In this document: positions 1 through 8,000 of the stretch, piece by piece
How positions within the stretch are numbered: position 1 is the stretch's first letter
Layout: every line of letters begins with the position of its first letter
Notes under the pieces: generated by a model
What the model was told of the DNA's origin: nothing
The model's database searches: none
What the model saw: only the letters and a program-made list of their open reading frames with translations
Made by a program: the position numbers and the translations under genes
Source: Cyclobacteriaceae bacterium
Lineage (GTDB): Bacteria; Bacteroidota; Bacteroidia; Cytophagales; Cyclobacteriaceae
Direction: 5' to 3'
Length of the DNA: 12,779 bases
Assembly: GCA_021648745.1 (NCBI GenBank)
Contig: JAKISE010000091.1
Coordinates: 1 to 12,779, forward strand

Positions 1-370
1 ATCCTCCACTTATCATTTCGTAATCAAGTGGGTAGTCGTACCATTCAAGGGTAGTGTCTGCTTTTAACAAATCTAACTCTTCTTCGTTTTGCGGGTTAAA
101 TTTAAGGTAGAGGTGTGTTGTTCTAATATTAGCACCTGATCTGCCATTTTTAGTTAAATTTGCATGTGCTATTTTCATATTCTCTACCGTGTAGGGGTTT
201 TCGAGTTGTTTGCCCAGTACAATTTGGCCTTCTACAAAGTTATCAAATTGGGTATTTGGTTCGGGTAAACTTTCGTTTTGTAAACGGCAAGAGTTGAAAA
301 AAAGTAAAAAAGTGGTAAAAATAGCAACCTTAACTATCGATTGACAGTTAAAGTGGTTTGGTGGTTTCAT
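1..370 (-). CDS. Uncharacterised lipoprotein, 5' part only (gene runs off the left edge)
   Basis: Reading leftward from an ATG at 370-368, the frame stays open for 123 codons to the window edge. The protein starts with a short polar stretch, then a hydrophobic segment (residues about 12-25) ending in FFNSC with Cys28. This fits a relaxed Bacteroidota lipobox and lipidation at Cys28, so the mature protein should be anchored in an envelope membrane. The following part (VLGKQLENPYTVENMK, THLYLKF, NEEELDLL, YPLDYEM) resembles conserved but uncharacterised Bacteroidota lipoproteins; I recognise the style of the family but know no function for it. It is transcribed away from the other genes and is alone on its strand here. 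The first visible ATG precedes the signal sequence directly, which supports this start. Coding status is well supported; function is unknown. Confidence 0.8.
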   Translation of the reverse strand, partial: MKPPNHFNCQSIVKVAIFTTFLLFFNSCRLQNESLPEPNTQFDNFVEGQIVLGKQLENPYTVENMKIAHANLTKNGRSGANIRTTHLYLKFNPQNEEELDLLKADTTLEWYDYPLDYEMISGG

Positions 371-465
371 GAAATTAGATTTTTTTTAGGGTAGCATTAA
401 ATTTAATTATTAAATTAAGTCAATTTGCTTAACAAAAACAACTAAAAAAACTAACATACCTAAAA

Positions 466-483
466 AATAGACAATAGTCTATT
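466..483. repeat. Short perfect dyad upstream of the lipoprotein gene
   Basis: The 7-base arms AATAGAC (466-472) and GTCTATT (477-483) are perfectly complementary across a 4-base AATA spacer. The dyad lies about 95 bases upstream of the minus-strand lipoprotein start. On the minus strand it is followed by a short T run, so it could be a weak AU-rich terminator for leftward transcription, or an operator. The sequence alone does not decide, and chance is possible in such AT-rich DNA. Confidence 0.3.
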
Positions 484-559
484 AATGTTACAACAACAAT
501 AAAAACAGGCTTTTACTTTTTTGTGGGCGTTTTACATACTCAGTATCCTCTGAGAGAGA

Positions 560-584
560 CACTCAGTGTCTGCTCGGAAATAAA
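560..584 (+). repeat. Left terminal inverted repeat
   Basis: Its reverse complement matches 988-1012 at 23 of 25 bases. The outer edge also forms its own small palindrome: GACACT (558-563) and AGTGTC (565-570) around a single C. Homology stops immediately outside the arms. Confidence 0.75.
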
Positions 585-585
585 G

Positions 586-859
586 GTAACTGTTCACCCA
601 ATTTAAGATTATAAAATACCTCAGAGAGGAAAACCCTTGGCAATGTAAAGCTTAGCCGTCTTTATGTTAGTGGTAAAGATTTCTCCGTTGCTCTCCGAAA
701 TGACGCTATGAAGAAAGAATGAAGAAACTAGAAAGAATTGTTAGTACAATCCTCGCCCTGCAAGTCATTCCGCTTCGCCTTTGCGTAGCTGCTTCGGCAG
801 AGCAAGGCAGGAATCTTGACCATGCAGCAATTTTACTAATAAAGTGAGTGAACAGTAAC
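586..859. repeat. Nested inverted repeat pair
   Basis: GTAACTGTTCAC (586-597) and GTGAACAGTAAC (848-859) are inverted copies with one mismatch in 12. The pair lies just inside the left terminal repeat but well inside the right one, so the element is asymmetric. The left copy follows the terminal repeat after one base. Confidence 0.55.
761..818. repeat. Compound hairpin capped by a TTCG tetraloop
   Basis: Paired arms from outside in: CAAG (761-764) with CTTG (815-818); ATTCC (767-771) with GGAAT (810-814); GCCTTTGC (777-784) with GCAAGGC (802-808), one base bulged; CTGC (789-792) with GCAG (797-800) closing a TTCG loop (793-796). It is GC-rich compared with its surroundings. The stability of C(UUCG)G loops is established knowledge. 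A role as a structured RNA, a REP-like palindrome or an insertion remnant is open. Confidence 0.6.
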
Positions 860-914
860 AAATAAAGTTTAGAGAATAGGCGAAGTTAGTTTAATGTGAT
901 AATAAGGCGAAAAA

Positions 915-938
915 CGTAGGTATAGCACCGCTACTACG
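915..938. repeat. Hairpin with TAGC-ACC-GCTA core
   Basis: CGTAG (915-919) pairs with CTACG (934-938), and TAGC (923-926) pairs with GCTA (930-933) around an ACC loop; three bases bulge on the left. The core TAGCACCGCTA recurs in a second hairpin at 12716-12730. Both copies are preceded by CGAAAA, which suggests one dispersed repeat family. Confidence 0.5.
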
Positions 939-987
939 AGGCTTTTTAACACAATTAGCGCATAAAATAACAAGCATACTTGTATAA

Positions 988-1012
988 TTTATTTCCGAAC
1001 AGACACTAAGTG
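988..1012 (-). repeat. Right terminal inverted repeat
   Basis: Partner of the repeat at 560-584, with two mismatches (both G/A). It ends 46 bases before the start codon of the small membrane-protein gene, so the block may supply or disturb that gene's upstream region. Confidence 0.75.
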
Positions 1013-1045
1013 AGAATAAGGGCTATAAGCTATTCTAAAATTTAC

Positions 1046-1053
1046 TAGTTTTG
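1046..1053 (+). promoter_or_regulatory. Possible Bacteroidota -7 box
   Basis: TAGTTTTG matches the Bacteroidota consensus TAnnTTTG exactly. It ends only 5 bases before the ATG at 1059, so transcription would begin at or near the start codon and the mRNA would be nearly leaderless. No clear TTTG -33 box lies at the expected distance, so this may be chance. Confidence 0.3.
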
Positions 1054-1058
1054 CTTCT

Positions 1059-1298
1059 ATGCTACGTTTTTATTCTTTTCTGGGGCTAGTTGTTTTATTT
1101 TTAGCAAATGCCAACACATCCATTGCCCAATGTGCTATGTGCCGTGCCACTCTCGAAACCAATGTAAGCAATGGTAGTCAGGAGCAGTTCGCTTCCACCT
1201 TAAATTTTGGCATTATGTACTTGTTTGTTGCACCATATCTGTTAGTTGCCATTGTAGGGTATATCTGGTATAAGCAAAGTAGAAAAGCGAATACATAA
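1059..1298 (+). CDS. Small CxxC membrane protein of unknown function
   Basis: A 79-aa protein. Residues 1-23 form a signal peptide-like segment (hydrophobic core SFLGLVVLFLANA, likely cut at SIA before Gln24). The mature N-terminus then carries CAMCRATLETNVSNG with a CxxC pair (Cys25, Cys28), and residues about 49-71 form one transmembrane helix ending in a basic tail (KQSRK). The Cys pair should therefore face the periplasm. The -1 residue before Cys25 is Gln, which does not fit a lipobox. CAMCRATLE-type small proteins recur in Bacteroidota without an assigned function. A redox, haem or metal-delivery role would suit an exposed CxxC but is inference. It stands alone between the inverted-repeat block and the kinase gene. 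The start is fixed by the signal sequence beginning at Met1. Confidence 0.75.
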   Translation: MLRFYSFLGLVVLFLANANTSIAQCAMCRATLETNVSNGSQEQFASTLNFGIMYLFVAPYLLVAIVGYIWYKQSRKANT

Positions 1299-1315
1299 AT
1301 TGAGCAATTCATTAT

Positions 1316-1349
1316 AGCGATTAGTGCTTCTCATTACTATTAAATCGCT
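1316..1349 (+). terminator. Weak stem-loop after the small CxxC gene
   Basis: AGCGATT (1316-1322) pairs with AATCGCT (1343-1349), with further AGT/ACT pairing inside the loop. It lies 18 bases after the stop of the CxxC gene. There is no strong T run after it, so a terminator role is only a possibility. Confidence 0.25.
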
Positions 1350-1437
1350 CAGTTTAGGTAATACAGAAAAATAAAGCAGATTAATTTATTGCATAGGCAA
1401 AGGCAAATATTAGATAACTCTTATATTTACTTTAGCT

Positions 1438-4400
1438 GTGAAAAATTATACTCTTTTATATACTACCCTCCTCGTCATTATTTTAACCCTTTTGGTTAGA
1501 TGGTGGGTAGAAGAGCAATTTGCACTTGTTGAAAGGAACGAAGTCTATGTGGCCAAAGCCATTAATAGACAGGTGTCGGAGCAAGAGTTTGCTATGATTC
1601 CGATCTTAGATAGCCTGTCTTTATTTGGTCGGGTTACTATTGAAAAATCAGATGAAACCCCTTACCCGTTTTTTGTTTTCGAAAACGGAAGCCTTGTAAA
1701 TTGGTCAAGTTTTAAGTTTGTTCCAGACTATGCTGACGTATCAGCAAAAGGGCGATATAACTACATTGATAAGCCATATGGAAAGTTTGTGGTTCGTAAG
1801 TGGATTGTGAATTACCAAAGCAAAACATTTGAAGTGATTTCTCTAATCACACTTTATCGAAAATACCCGATTAACAACCTTTACATTCAGTCTGGTTTAA
1901 ACCCAAAAATTGGCCAAAAAGGACGAATAGAAATAGGCTCTTTAGAAAGTAGTTTAAAAGGCCATGTCATTAAATTTAATTCACACCCAATATGTAAAAT
2001 AAGATTGGAACGAGGCTATAAGCCTGCCATTATAATGCCTATTATTTACATAGATTTCTTACTGTTATTATTACAGTTATTATTTTATTATGCGCTGTAC
2101 AGGTTTGTGTTGCAAAGAAAAAAAGAACTGGAGGTATTAATAATTATACTTGGTTGGGCCTATTTTAAAGTAGTATTTCCTCTAATGGAAGGCACAACTG
2201 TATTTGCAGGTGTAAACCTCTTCGATCCTCAGTATTATGCGGTTTCTTGGTTCGAAAGGTCTATTGCGGATCTTCTGATTAACAGTTTATTTATTTTGTT
2301 AATTAGTATTAGGTTAGGCGTTTGGACAAGGAGTAAGAGGTTTTTAACCCTATTTTCTAGTCCTTCTAATAAATTTATTTCAGGTGGATTTTTGTTGGGC
2401 TTAGTCTTCCTTACATTTTGGGTTATTAATTATCCATTTTTTCAATTAAGATCAATTTATGACAATTCACAAGTTTCGATAGATATTTCGCAATCATTGC
2501 AATTTGGTTGGACACGCATCATAACTTTTGCTATAGTTATCCTAGTAAACCTTTCAACCTTTTTGCTCTATCATACCATTATTAGGCATTTGCGAAAATA
2601 TGTACTTAGCGCTCCAAAGTTAGCTGCCTTTTTAGTGCTAGCACTGCTGCTTTATTTGCCACTTTCGTATAGTGCAAACATGCCTTTTGCTCATTTAGCA
2701 ATTGTAAATATTCTTGCTCTAATCACTATTTGGTATTTCGATTTTACAAGGTCTCTTAGTACTGCTACCTACAAAAGGTTTTTGTATATTGTATTATTTT
2801 TTGGGTTATTGTCGAGCATTAATAGTGCTGTTATAAGTGAATTCGAAAGCAAAAAGAAGGTAATAGAACTAAATTCTGTTCTAGAAAAAAAACTGGCACG
2901 CTCTGATGAATTTGCTGAATTTCTTCTTTCAACGGCCTTAAGCGATCTCTCATCAGATCAGTTTATTCGTAATCGTTTTGCGAGCCCGTTCTTATCTAAA
3001 GAATCTATTATAAGTAAGATCAAGCAAGTATTTCTGAATTCATATTTAAATAAATATGATCAAAAAGTTATTTTATACGATACTAAAGGGTATCCATTAA
3101 AAGAAAATAAGAACCTAACTTCCATATTTCAACAACTAGAAGGATTGGACAATGAAAACAATAGAACCGAATATCCTTCTGTTTTTAGAATTAATGATGA
3201 AATTCACAATTTTTCGAAACACTATTTAGGCTATGCGCCCATTACAAGATCACATATTGTTATTGGCTATGTGCTTGTGGAGCTTATTGAGAAGCAAATT
3301 TCAGGTTCTATGGTGTATCCATCTATATTAGTTGACAATCGTTTTGGCCTACCATTTACCAATAAAACCAGTTTTGCTTATTACCTTAATGGCGAAATGG
3401 TCAATTCTGTTGGGGCAGTTGAATTTCCTGTGAATATGAGTGCGAGACCAAGGCAGGTATGGTTCCAAAGTGGATTAATTTATGTGTCCAAGTCTAAAAA
3501 AAATAGATTGATTATTGCAAGTATACCATTTAGTAAATGGAAAATTATTTTATCAAATTTCTCCTTTATTTGGCTAATCACCTTATTTCCTATTTTGGTG
3601 GTATGGTTTGGGATTCCATTTATCAGAAAGAACGAACTAAAACCATTCTCTTACACCGAACGAATTATTTGGTACCTAAATCTTGCTTTTATCATACCGT
3701 TAATACTTGTTACTGCAGTAACATTTAGACTGCTATCAAACTCTTTTGAAGTAGAGTCAAACTTAACAAAAACCATTTTGGTAGAGCGTTTGTCAAATCA
3801 GTTAAGTTCTAGTTTGGCTAATTTTATTGAAGATAAAAATACGTATAACGAGTTGGCAGAGCGGTTAGAACTTTTATCTGATAATACTGAACTGGACATT
3901 AATTTGTTCGATTTAAACGGTGGACTGTTAAGTAGTTCTCAACCAGGTGTGTTCAATAAAAAAGTGCTAGCACCTTACATCAATCAATATGCATTAAATG
4001 TGATTAAAGAGAAAGGTAAAAACCACCTTGTGTTGCAGGAATCAATTGATAAGCTAAGTTATCGAAATTCATATGTAGCAGCTAAATCTGAGGAGAATGG
4101 ACAAATTTTAGGCATAATTTCTGTCCCATTTTTTAGCACCAATACCACTCTTAATTCAAGTAAAAGAGAAGCATTTAATACCATATTAAATGTGTTTGTA
4201 ATTGTACTTTTTGCTACTATGTTGGCAACATATTTTGCCGGAAAGTGGCTTACCAGACCTTTAAAGCTAATAGGGGATAAGTTAAAGACAACCAGCTTTT
4301 CTGAACAAACTGAACCTATTCACATTCAGTGGTCAGATGAGCTAGGAATGCTTATAAAGGCCTATAATCAAATGTTGAGTAAGCTTGAGCTAAGTAAAGA

Positions 4401-5085
4401 GTCATTAAAGCAATCGGAAAAGGAAAAGGCATGGCGAGAAGCTGCACAGCAGGTGGCACATGAGATTAAAAATCCTTTAACCCCAATGAAATTAACATTA
4501 CAGCGACTTGCCAATAAGCTAGGGAAAATAGAAACTATTCCAGCAGAAGTAGCTGAGCCATTGCAAAGTGTATTAGATCAGGTTGAAACGCTAAATAGTA
4601 TTGCCTCATCGTTTAGTGAGTTTGCGAAAATGCCTAGCCCGGTTGTTAAAAAGGTTGAAGTTCATGCTATTATTAAAAATGCCGTTGGGTTGTTTACTGC
4701 AGAAAAAGAGCTTTGTATTAAGTTACAACTGCCCAACCAAGCAGTATATAGCATGCTCGACTCTAAGTTATTATCTCGAATGCTAAACAACTTATTATTA
4801 AATGCGAAGCAGTCTATTAAGCTAAACCAAGAATCGGTTGATGTGTTGATTAAAACGACCATAGAAAAGAATTTGGTAATTAATATTTCTGATAACGGAG
4901 CAGGCATTAGACCCGAAATAGTGGACAAAGTGTTTATACCAAAATTCACAACTAAAGAACACGGCTTGGGCATAGGTTTGGCCATGACAAAATATGGAGT
5001 TGAAAATATGGGTGGAAACATTTATTTTACTTCGGAGCCTAATGTGGGTACAGTATTTACTATTGAATTTCCAATAATTAATTAA
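1438..5085 (+). CDS. Large multi-TM sensor histidine kinase (NtrY-like catalytic core)
   Basis: This 1215-aa protein is an inner-membrane sensor kinase. About 12 membrane segments are visible: residues 4-22, 196-222, 231-250, 276-296, 315-335, 360-382, 394-413, 417-436, 447-466, 707-728, 743-765 and 915-935. Between them lie extracytoplasmic regions at 23-195, 467-706 and 766-914; the last two contain Cache-like stretches (KVILYDTKGYPL; DINLFDLNGGLLSSSQ). A HAMP linker follows (about 930-985, TRPLKLI). The HisKA H-box is AHEIKNPLTPMKL with phospho-acceptor His1008. The ATPase domain has the N-box (NNLLLNAKQS, Asn1122), G1 DNGAGI (1152-1157) and G2 GLGIGLA (1176-1182). All catalytic motifs are intact, and the H-box with NPLTPMKL resembles NtrY. 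There is no receiver domain, and no response regulator lies in the window. The start is GTG, directly before the first TM segment. The stop overlaps the next gene by one base (TAATG), so the signal probably concerns that outer-membrane partner. The ligand is unknown. Confidence 0.93.
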   Translation: MKNYTLLYTTLLVIILTLLVRWWVEEQFALVERNEVYVAKAINRQVSEQEFAMIPILDSLSLFGRVTIEKSDETPYPFFVFENGSLVNWSSFKFVPDYADVSAKGRYNYIDKPYGKFVVRKWIVNYQSKTFEVISLITLYRKYPINNLYIQSGLNPKIGQKGRIEIGSLESSLKGHVIKFNSHPICKIRLERGYKPAIIMPIIYIDFLLLLLQLLFYYALYRFVLQRKKELEVLIIILGWAYFKVVFPLMEGTTVFAGVNLFDPQYYAVSWFERSIADLLINSLFILLISIRLGVWTRSKRFLTLFSSPSNKFISGGFLLGLVFLTFWVINYPFFQLRSIYDNSQVSIDISQSLQFGWTRIITFAIVILVNLSTFLLYHTIIRHLRKYVLSAPKLAAFLVLALLLYLPLSYSANMPFAHLAIVNILALITIWYFDFTRSLSTATYKRFLYIVLFFGLLSSINSAVISEFESKKKVIELNSVLEKKLARSDEFAEFLLSTALSDLSSDQFIRNRFASPFLSKESIISKIKQVFLNSYLNKYDQKVILYDTKGYPLKENKNLTSIFQQLEGLDNENNRTEYPSVFRINDEIHNFSKHYLGYAPITRSHIVIGYVLVELIEKQISGSMVYPSILVDNRFGLPFTNKTSFAYYLNGEMVNSVGAVEFPVNMSARPRQVWFQSGLIYVSKSKKNRLIIASIPFSKWKIILSNFSFIWLITLFPILVVWFGIPFIRKNELKPFSYTERIIWYLNLAFIIPLILVTAVTFRLLSNSFEVESNLTKTILVERLSNQLSSSLANFIEDKNTYNELAERLELLSDNTELDINLFDLNGGLLSSSQPGVFNKKVLAPYINQYALNVIKEKGKNHLVLQESIDKLSYRNSYVAAKSEENGQILGIISVPFFSTNTTLNSSKREAFNTILNVFVIVLFATMLATYFAGKWLTRPLKLIGDKLKTTSFSEQTEPIHIQWSDELGMLIKAYNQMLSKLELSKESLKQSEKEKAWREAAQQVAHEIKNPLTPMKLTLQRLANKLGKIETIPAEVAEPLQSVLDQVETLNSIASSFSEFAKMPSPVVKKVEVHAIIKNAVGLFTAEKELCIKLQLPNQAVYSMLDSKLLSRMLNNLLLNAKQSIKLNQESVDVLIKTTIEKNLVINISDNGAGIRPEIVDKVFIPKFTTKEHGLGIGLAMTKYGVENMGGNIYFTSEPNVGTVFTIEFPIIN

Positions 5086-8000
5086 TGCGTTGGCTTATTG
5101 CAGGGTTTGTTTCTTTATTATTTCTTAGTGCAAATGCGCAAGAAAAAAGCAAGCAGTGCATCACAGTTATTCAATCATCTGTTATTTCGTCAAAGCAGAT
5201 TATAGCATTTGAGTCAATTTCTGTCAATGGTGCCCCTGATTCTTCCTTTAATTTAACTTCCATTAGTTCTACTGAGTTTAGGATTGAACTAGTAGATTCA
5301 ATTTCAGATAGTCTCCAAGTGTGCTATTCGGTGTTGCCAGAGGTGTTTTCAAAGGTGTATCAAATTGATTCAACACGATATTATGATTCAGCGGCCTTGT
5401 TTAAAGTACAAAAGAACCCAGCTTTAAAATCAAATTATTCAGATAAGAGACAAGAGCTTTTTGATATGGGAGACCTAAATAGAAGCGGACAGATAAGTAG
5501 GGGTTTTGCCACAGGCAACACCCAGAATTTATCCATCAATTCGAGTTTAAACCTAAATTTAGAAGGCAAGCTTTCCGATGACCTCAATATTAGAGCTTCC
5601 ATTACAGATCAAGACATTCCATTTCAGCCTGAAGGTAACACGCAGCAGTTGCAAGACTTTGACAAAGTGTTTATTCAGTTATACAATGATAAATTCTCGG
5701 TTACTGGAGGAGATGTGGTGCTAGAAAATGGAGATACGCAATTTTTAAAGTATAGAAAAAACGTGCTAGGAGGAACAATTGATTATTTATCAGAAAACTC
5801 AAAAACCTCTGTTGGAGCATCTTCAGCAAAAGGTCAATTTGCTTCTAAAAGACTTGATATTCAAGAAGGCGTTTATGGGCCGTATAAAATTCCACCGCCA
5901 GATGGTCTTGGTTTTGTAATTATAATTGCGAATTCTGAAAAAGTTTATTTAGACGGGAAACAACTTATCAGAGGTTACGACAGCGATTATATAATAGATT
6001 ATAACCAGGCTGAAATCGAGTTTACGAGTAATGTATTAATAACCACTTATTCTCGTATTCGCGTTGATTATGAATATGCAGTTCGAAGCTATGCCAGATC
6101 TATTATCACTGCATCTCATAGTCAGCAAATAGGTAAACTAAAACTTGGAGTTAGCTATTACCAAGAAAAGGATAATAAGAACAAATCGTTGTTTAGGCCC
6201 TTATCTGATACTGATAAACAAGTGTTAAACAATGCTGGCGATAGCCTTCAACAAGCCGTAGTACCAGGCGAGAGACTTTCGGATTACAGCCCTGATAAAA
6301 TTCTATACTTTAAAAAGGACACCTTAATTGGTGGCAATATGGAGACTGTTTTTGTGCATACAACAGATGCTTTAAACGAGTTATATACTGTTCAATTTAC
6401 GGGAGTTGAACCTGGTAATGGAAACTATCAAATCGTAGAATATGTCGCTCAGGGTAGAGTATATGAATGGTTAGGGGCTGGGCAAGGTGATTATATACCA
6501 TTTATAATATTAACTGCACCTAACAAGAAGCAATTGCTTGCTATTACAGGCGAAGGCGACATTGGTACCAATGGAAAAATTTATTTCGAATCATCGTTTT
6601 CTCAATTGGACAAAAACCTTTTCTCTGAACTACATGCTGAAGATAACAACGGCCAAGCTTTTTTAATTGGAGCTAAGGTTAATAAAAAACCTATTGGAAA
6701 CTCTGCTTACAGTTTTTCTTCAACTATTGAAACCGAGTATTTAAGCAAAAATTTTAACATAATAGATAGGTTTAGAAAGGTTGAGTTTGACAGAGATTGG
6801 GGAATAACTAAAAGGGGTAATAATTTAGGCGAAGAAGATGTTAATGTTAGAGTAGGGGTTGGTGTAGAAAAAGACGCCTTAAATTTTTTTACATATAGCA
6901 GCAATTACCGCTCTAAAATAAATACAATTGAAGGATTCCAACATCAAATTAGCGGGGCAAAGTCAGTTGGATTTTTGCAAGTTAACGCCAATGCTTTTTT
7001 TATGGATGGGGTTATGCCAACATCGATTGCTACTTGGAGGAAGTTGAATGCTGAAACCTATATTAAAGGAAAGGTTCAGCCCGGCTATCGTTATATTTTA
7101 CAGCAGAATACAACAGTAGATAGTCAAGCTGATTCAATTATCTCTTCTAGGAACTATTTCGATGAGCATCAGTTTTTTGTAAGAGGAAATATGACTTCTA
7201 CTACCCGGTTTGAAGTTTTATACTCTAAAAGGTTAGATAAACTACCTACAAATGGAGAGTTAAAAGAGGCAACAGAAGCAGAAACGGTAACCGCTAAATT
7301 GAAAACTAAGGTTGGTGCCAACCACTCAATAAACTTTGTTCTAAATTACAGAAACCTACGTAACCAATTACAAACTACCCCAAATGTGGAGAGCATTTCG
7401 GGGAGGCTTGATTGGGTTGGAGACATTATTCCAAAATCTATTAGAAATGAACTTAGCTATAATATAGCTAACTCTCGGGTGCCAAGGAGGGAATATGTTT
7501 TTATTGAAGTGCCCACAGGTGAGGGTACACATGCTTGGCGTGATGATAATGGCGATGGGATCAAAGACCTTGACGAATTTTATGAAGCTTTTAATAATGA
7601 TGAAAAGCGTTTTATAAAGCTTTATGTGCCTTCTAACGAATTTGTAGACGCGTTTGAGAATAGATTTAATTACAGACTTTCGATAGGCTTTCCTAAAACT
7701 TGGAGAAAAGGTGAAGGAATAAAGAAATTGCTAAGTAGCTTATCCAACATCACTTCTTGGAACACCCAATACAGTACTACAGAAAATAGTTTATCGGCTA
7801 GGTTAATCCCATTTATGGCAGATATTGACACCTCTAAACTGCTTTCGGCTAGAGAAACATTTAGATCTACTTTTTTCGTGAATAAAAATAATCCAACTTT
7901 TGGAATTAATATTGGCTATTTGTCTCGAAGTAGAAAAGTGCTCTACACCAATGGTTTTGAAGGCAGAAAGGATGTTGAATATTCGGCAGCAATACGCTAT

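Larger units (their letters stand above)
560..1012. mobile_element. Putative MITE-like or decayed element bounded by 25-bp inverted repeats
   Basis: This roughly 450-base block has no credible ORF. Its two ends (560-584 and 988-1012) are inverted repeats matching at 23 of 25 positions. Nested inside are a second inverted pair (586-597 with 848-859, 11 of 12), a compound hairpin (761-818) and another hairpin (915-938). The layout is that of a non-autonomous transposable unit or the remains of an insertion sequence. I see no clear target-site duplication outside the repeats and no transposase remnant, so mobility is inferred. The rest of the 371-1058 interval shows only AT-rich DNA and the dyad at 466-483. 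Confidence 0.5.

Noticed and set aside
3537..4786. Alternative-frame plus-strand ORFs within the kinase gene
   Set aside because: Short, overlapping a strong coding frame, no start context.
4662..5021. Minus-strand ORF of 119 codons inside the kinase ATPase domain
   Set aside because: It lies entirely opposite the conserved N, G1 and G2 boxes of the kinase and shows no family features.
1438..5085. Hybrid two-component kinase with a receiver
   Set aside because: The protein ends just after the G2 box and its final strands; there is no receiver domain.
6707..6904. Minus-strand ORF inside the barrel gene
   Set aside because: Low-complexity product (Ser/Thr/Leu/Pro runs) opposite a well-supported coding frame.
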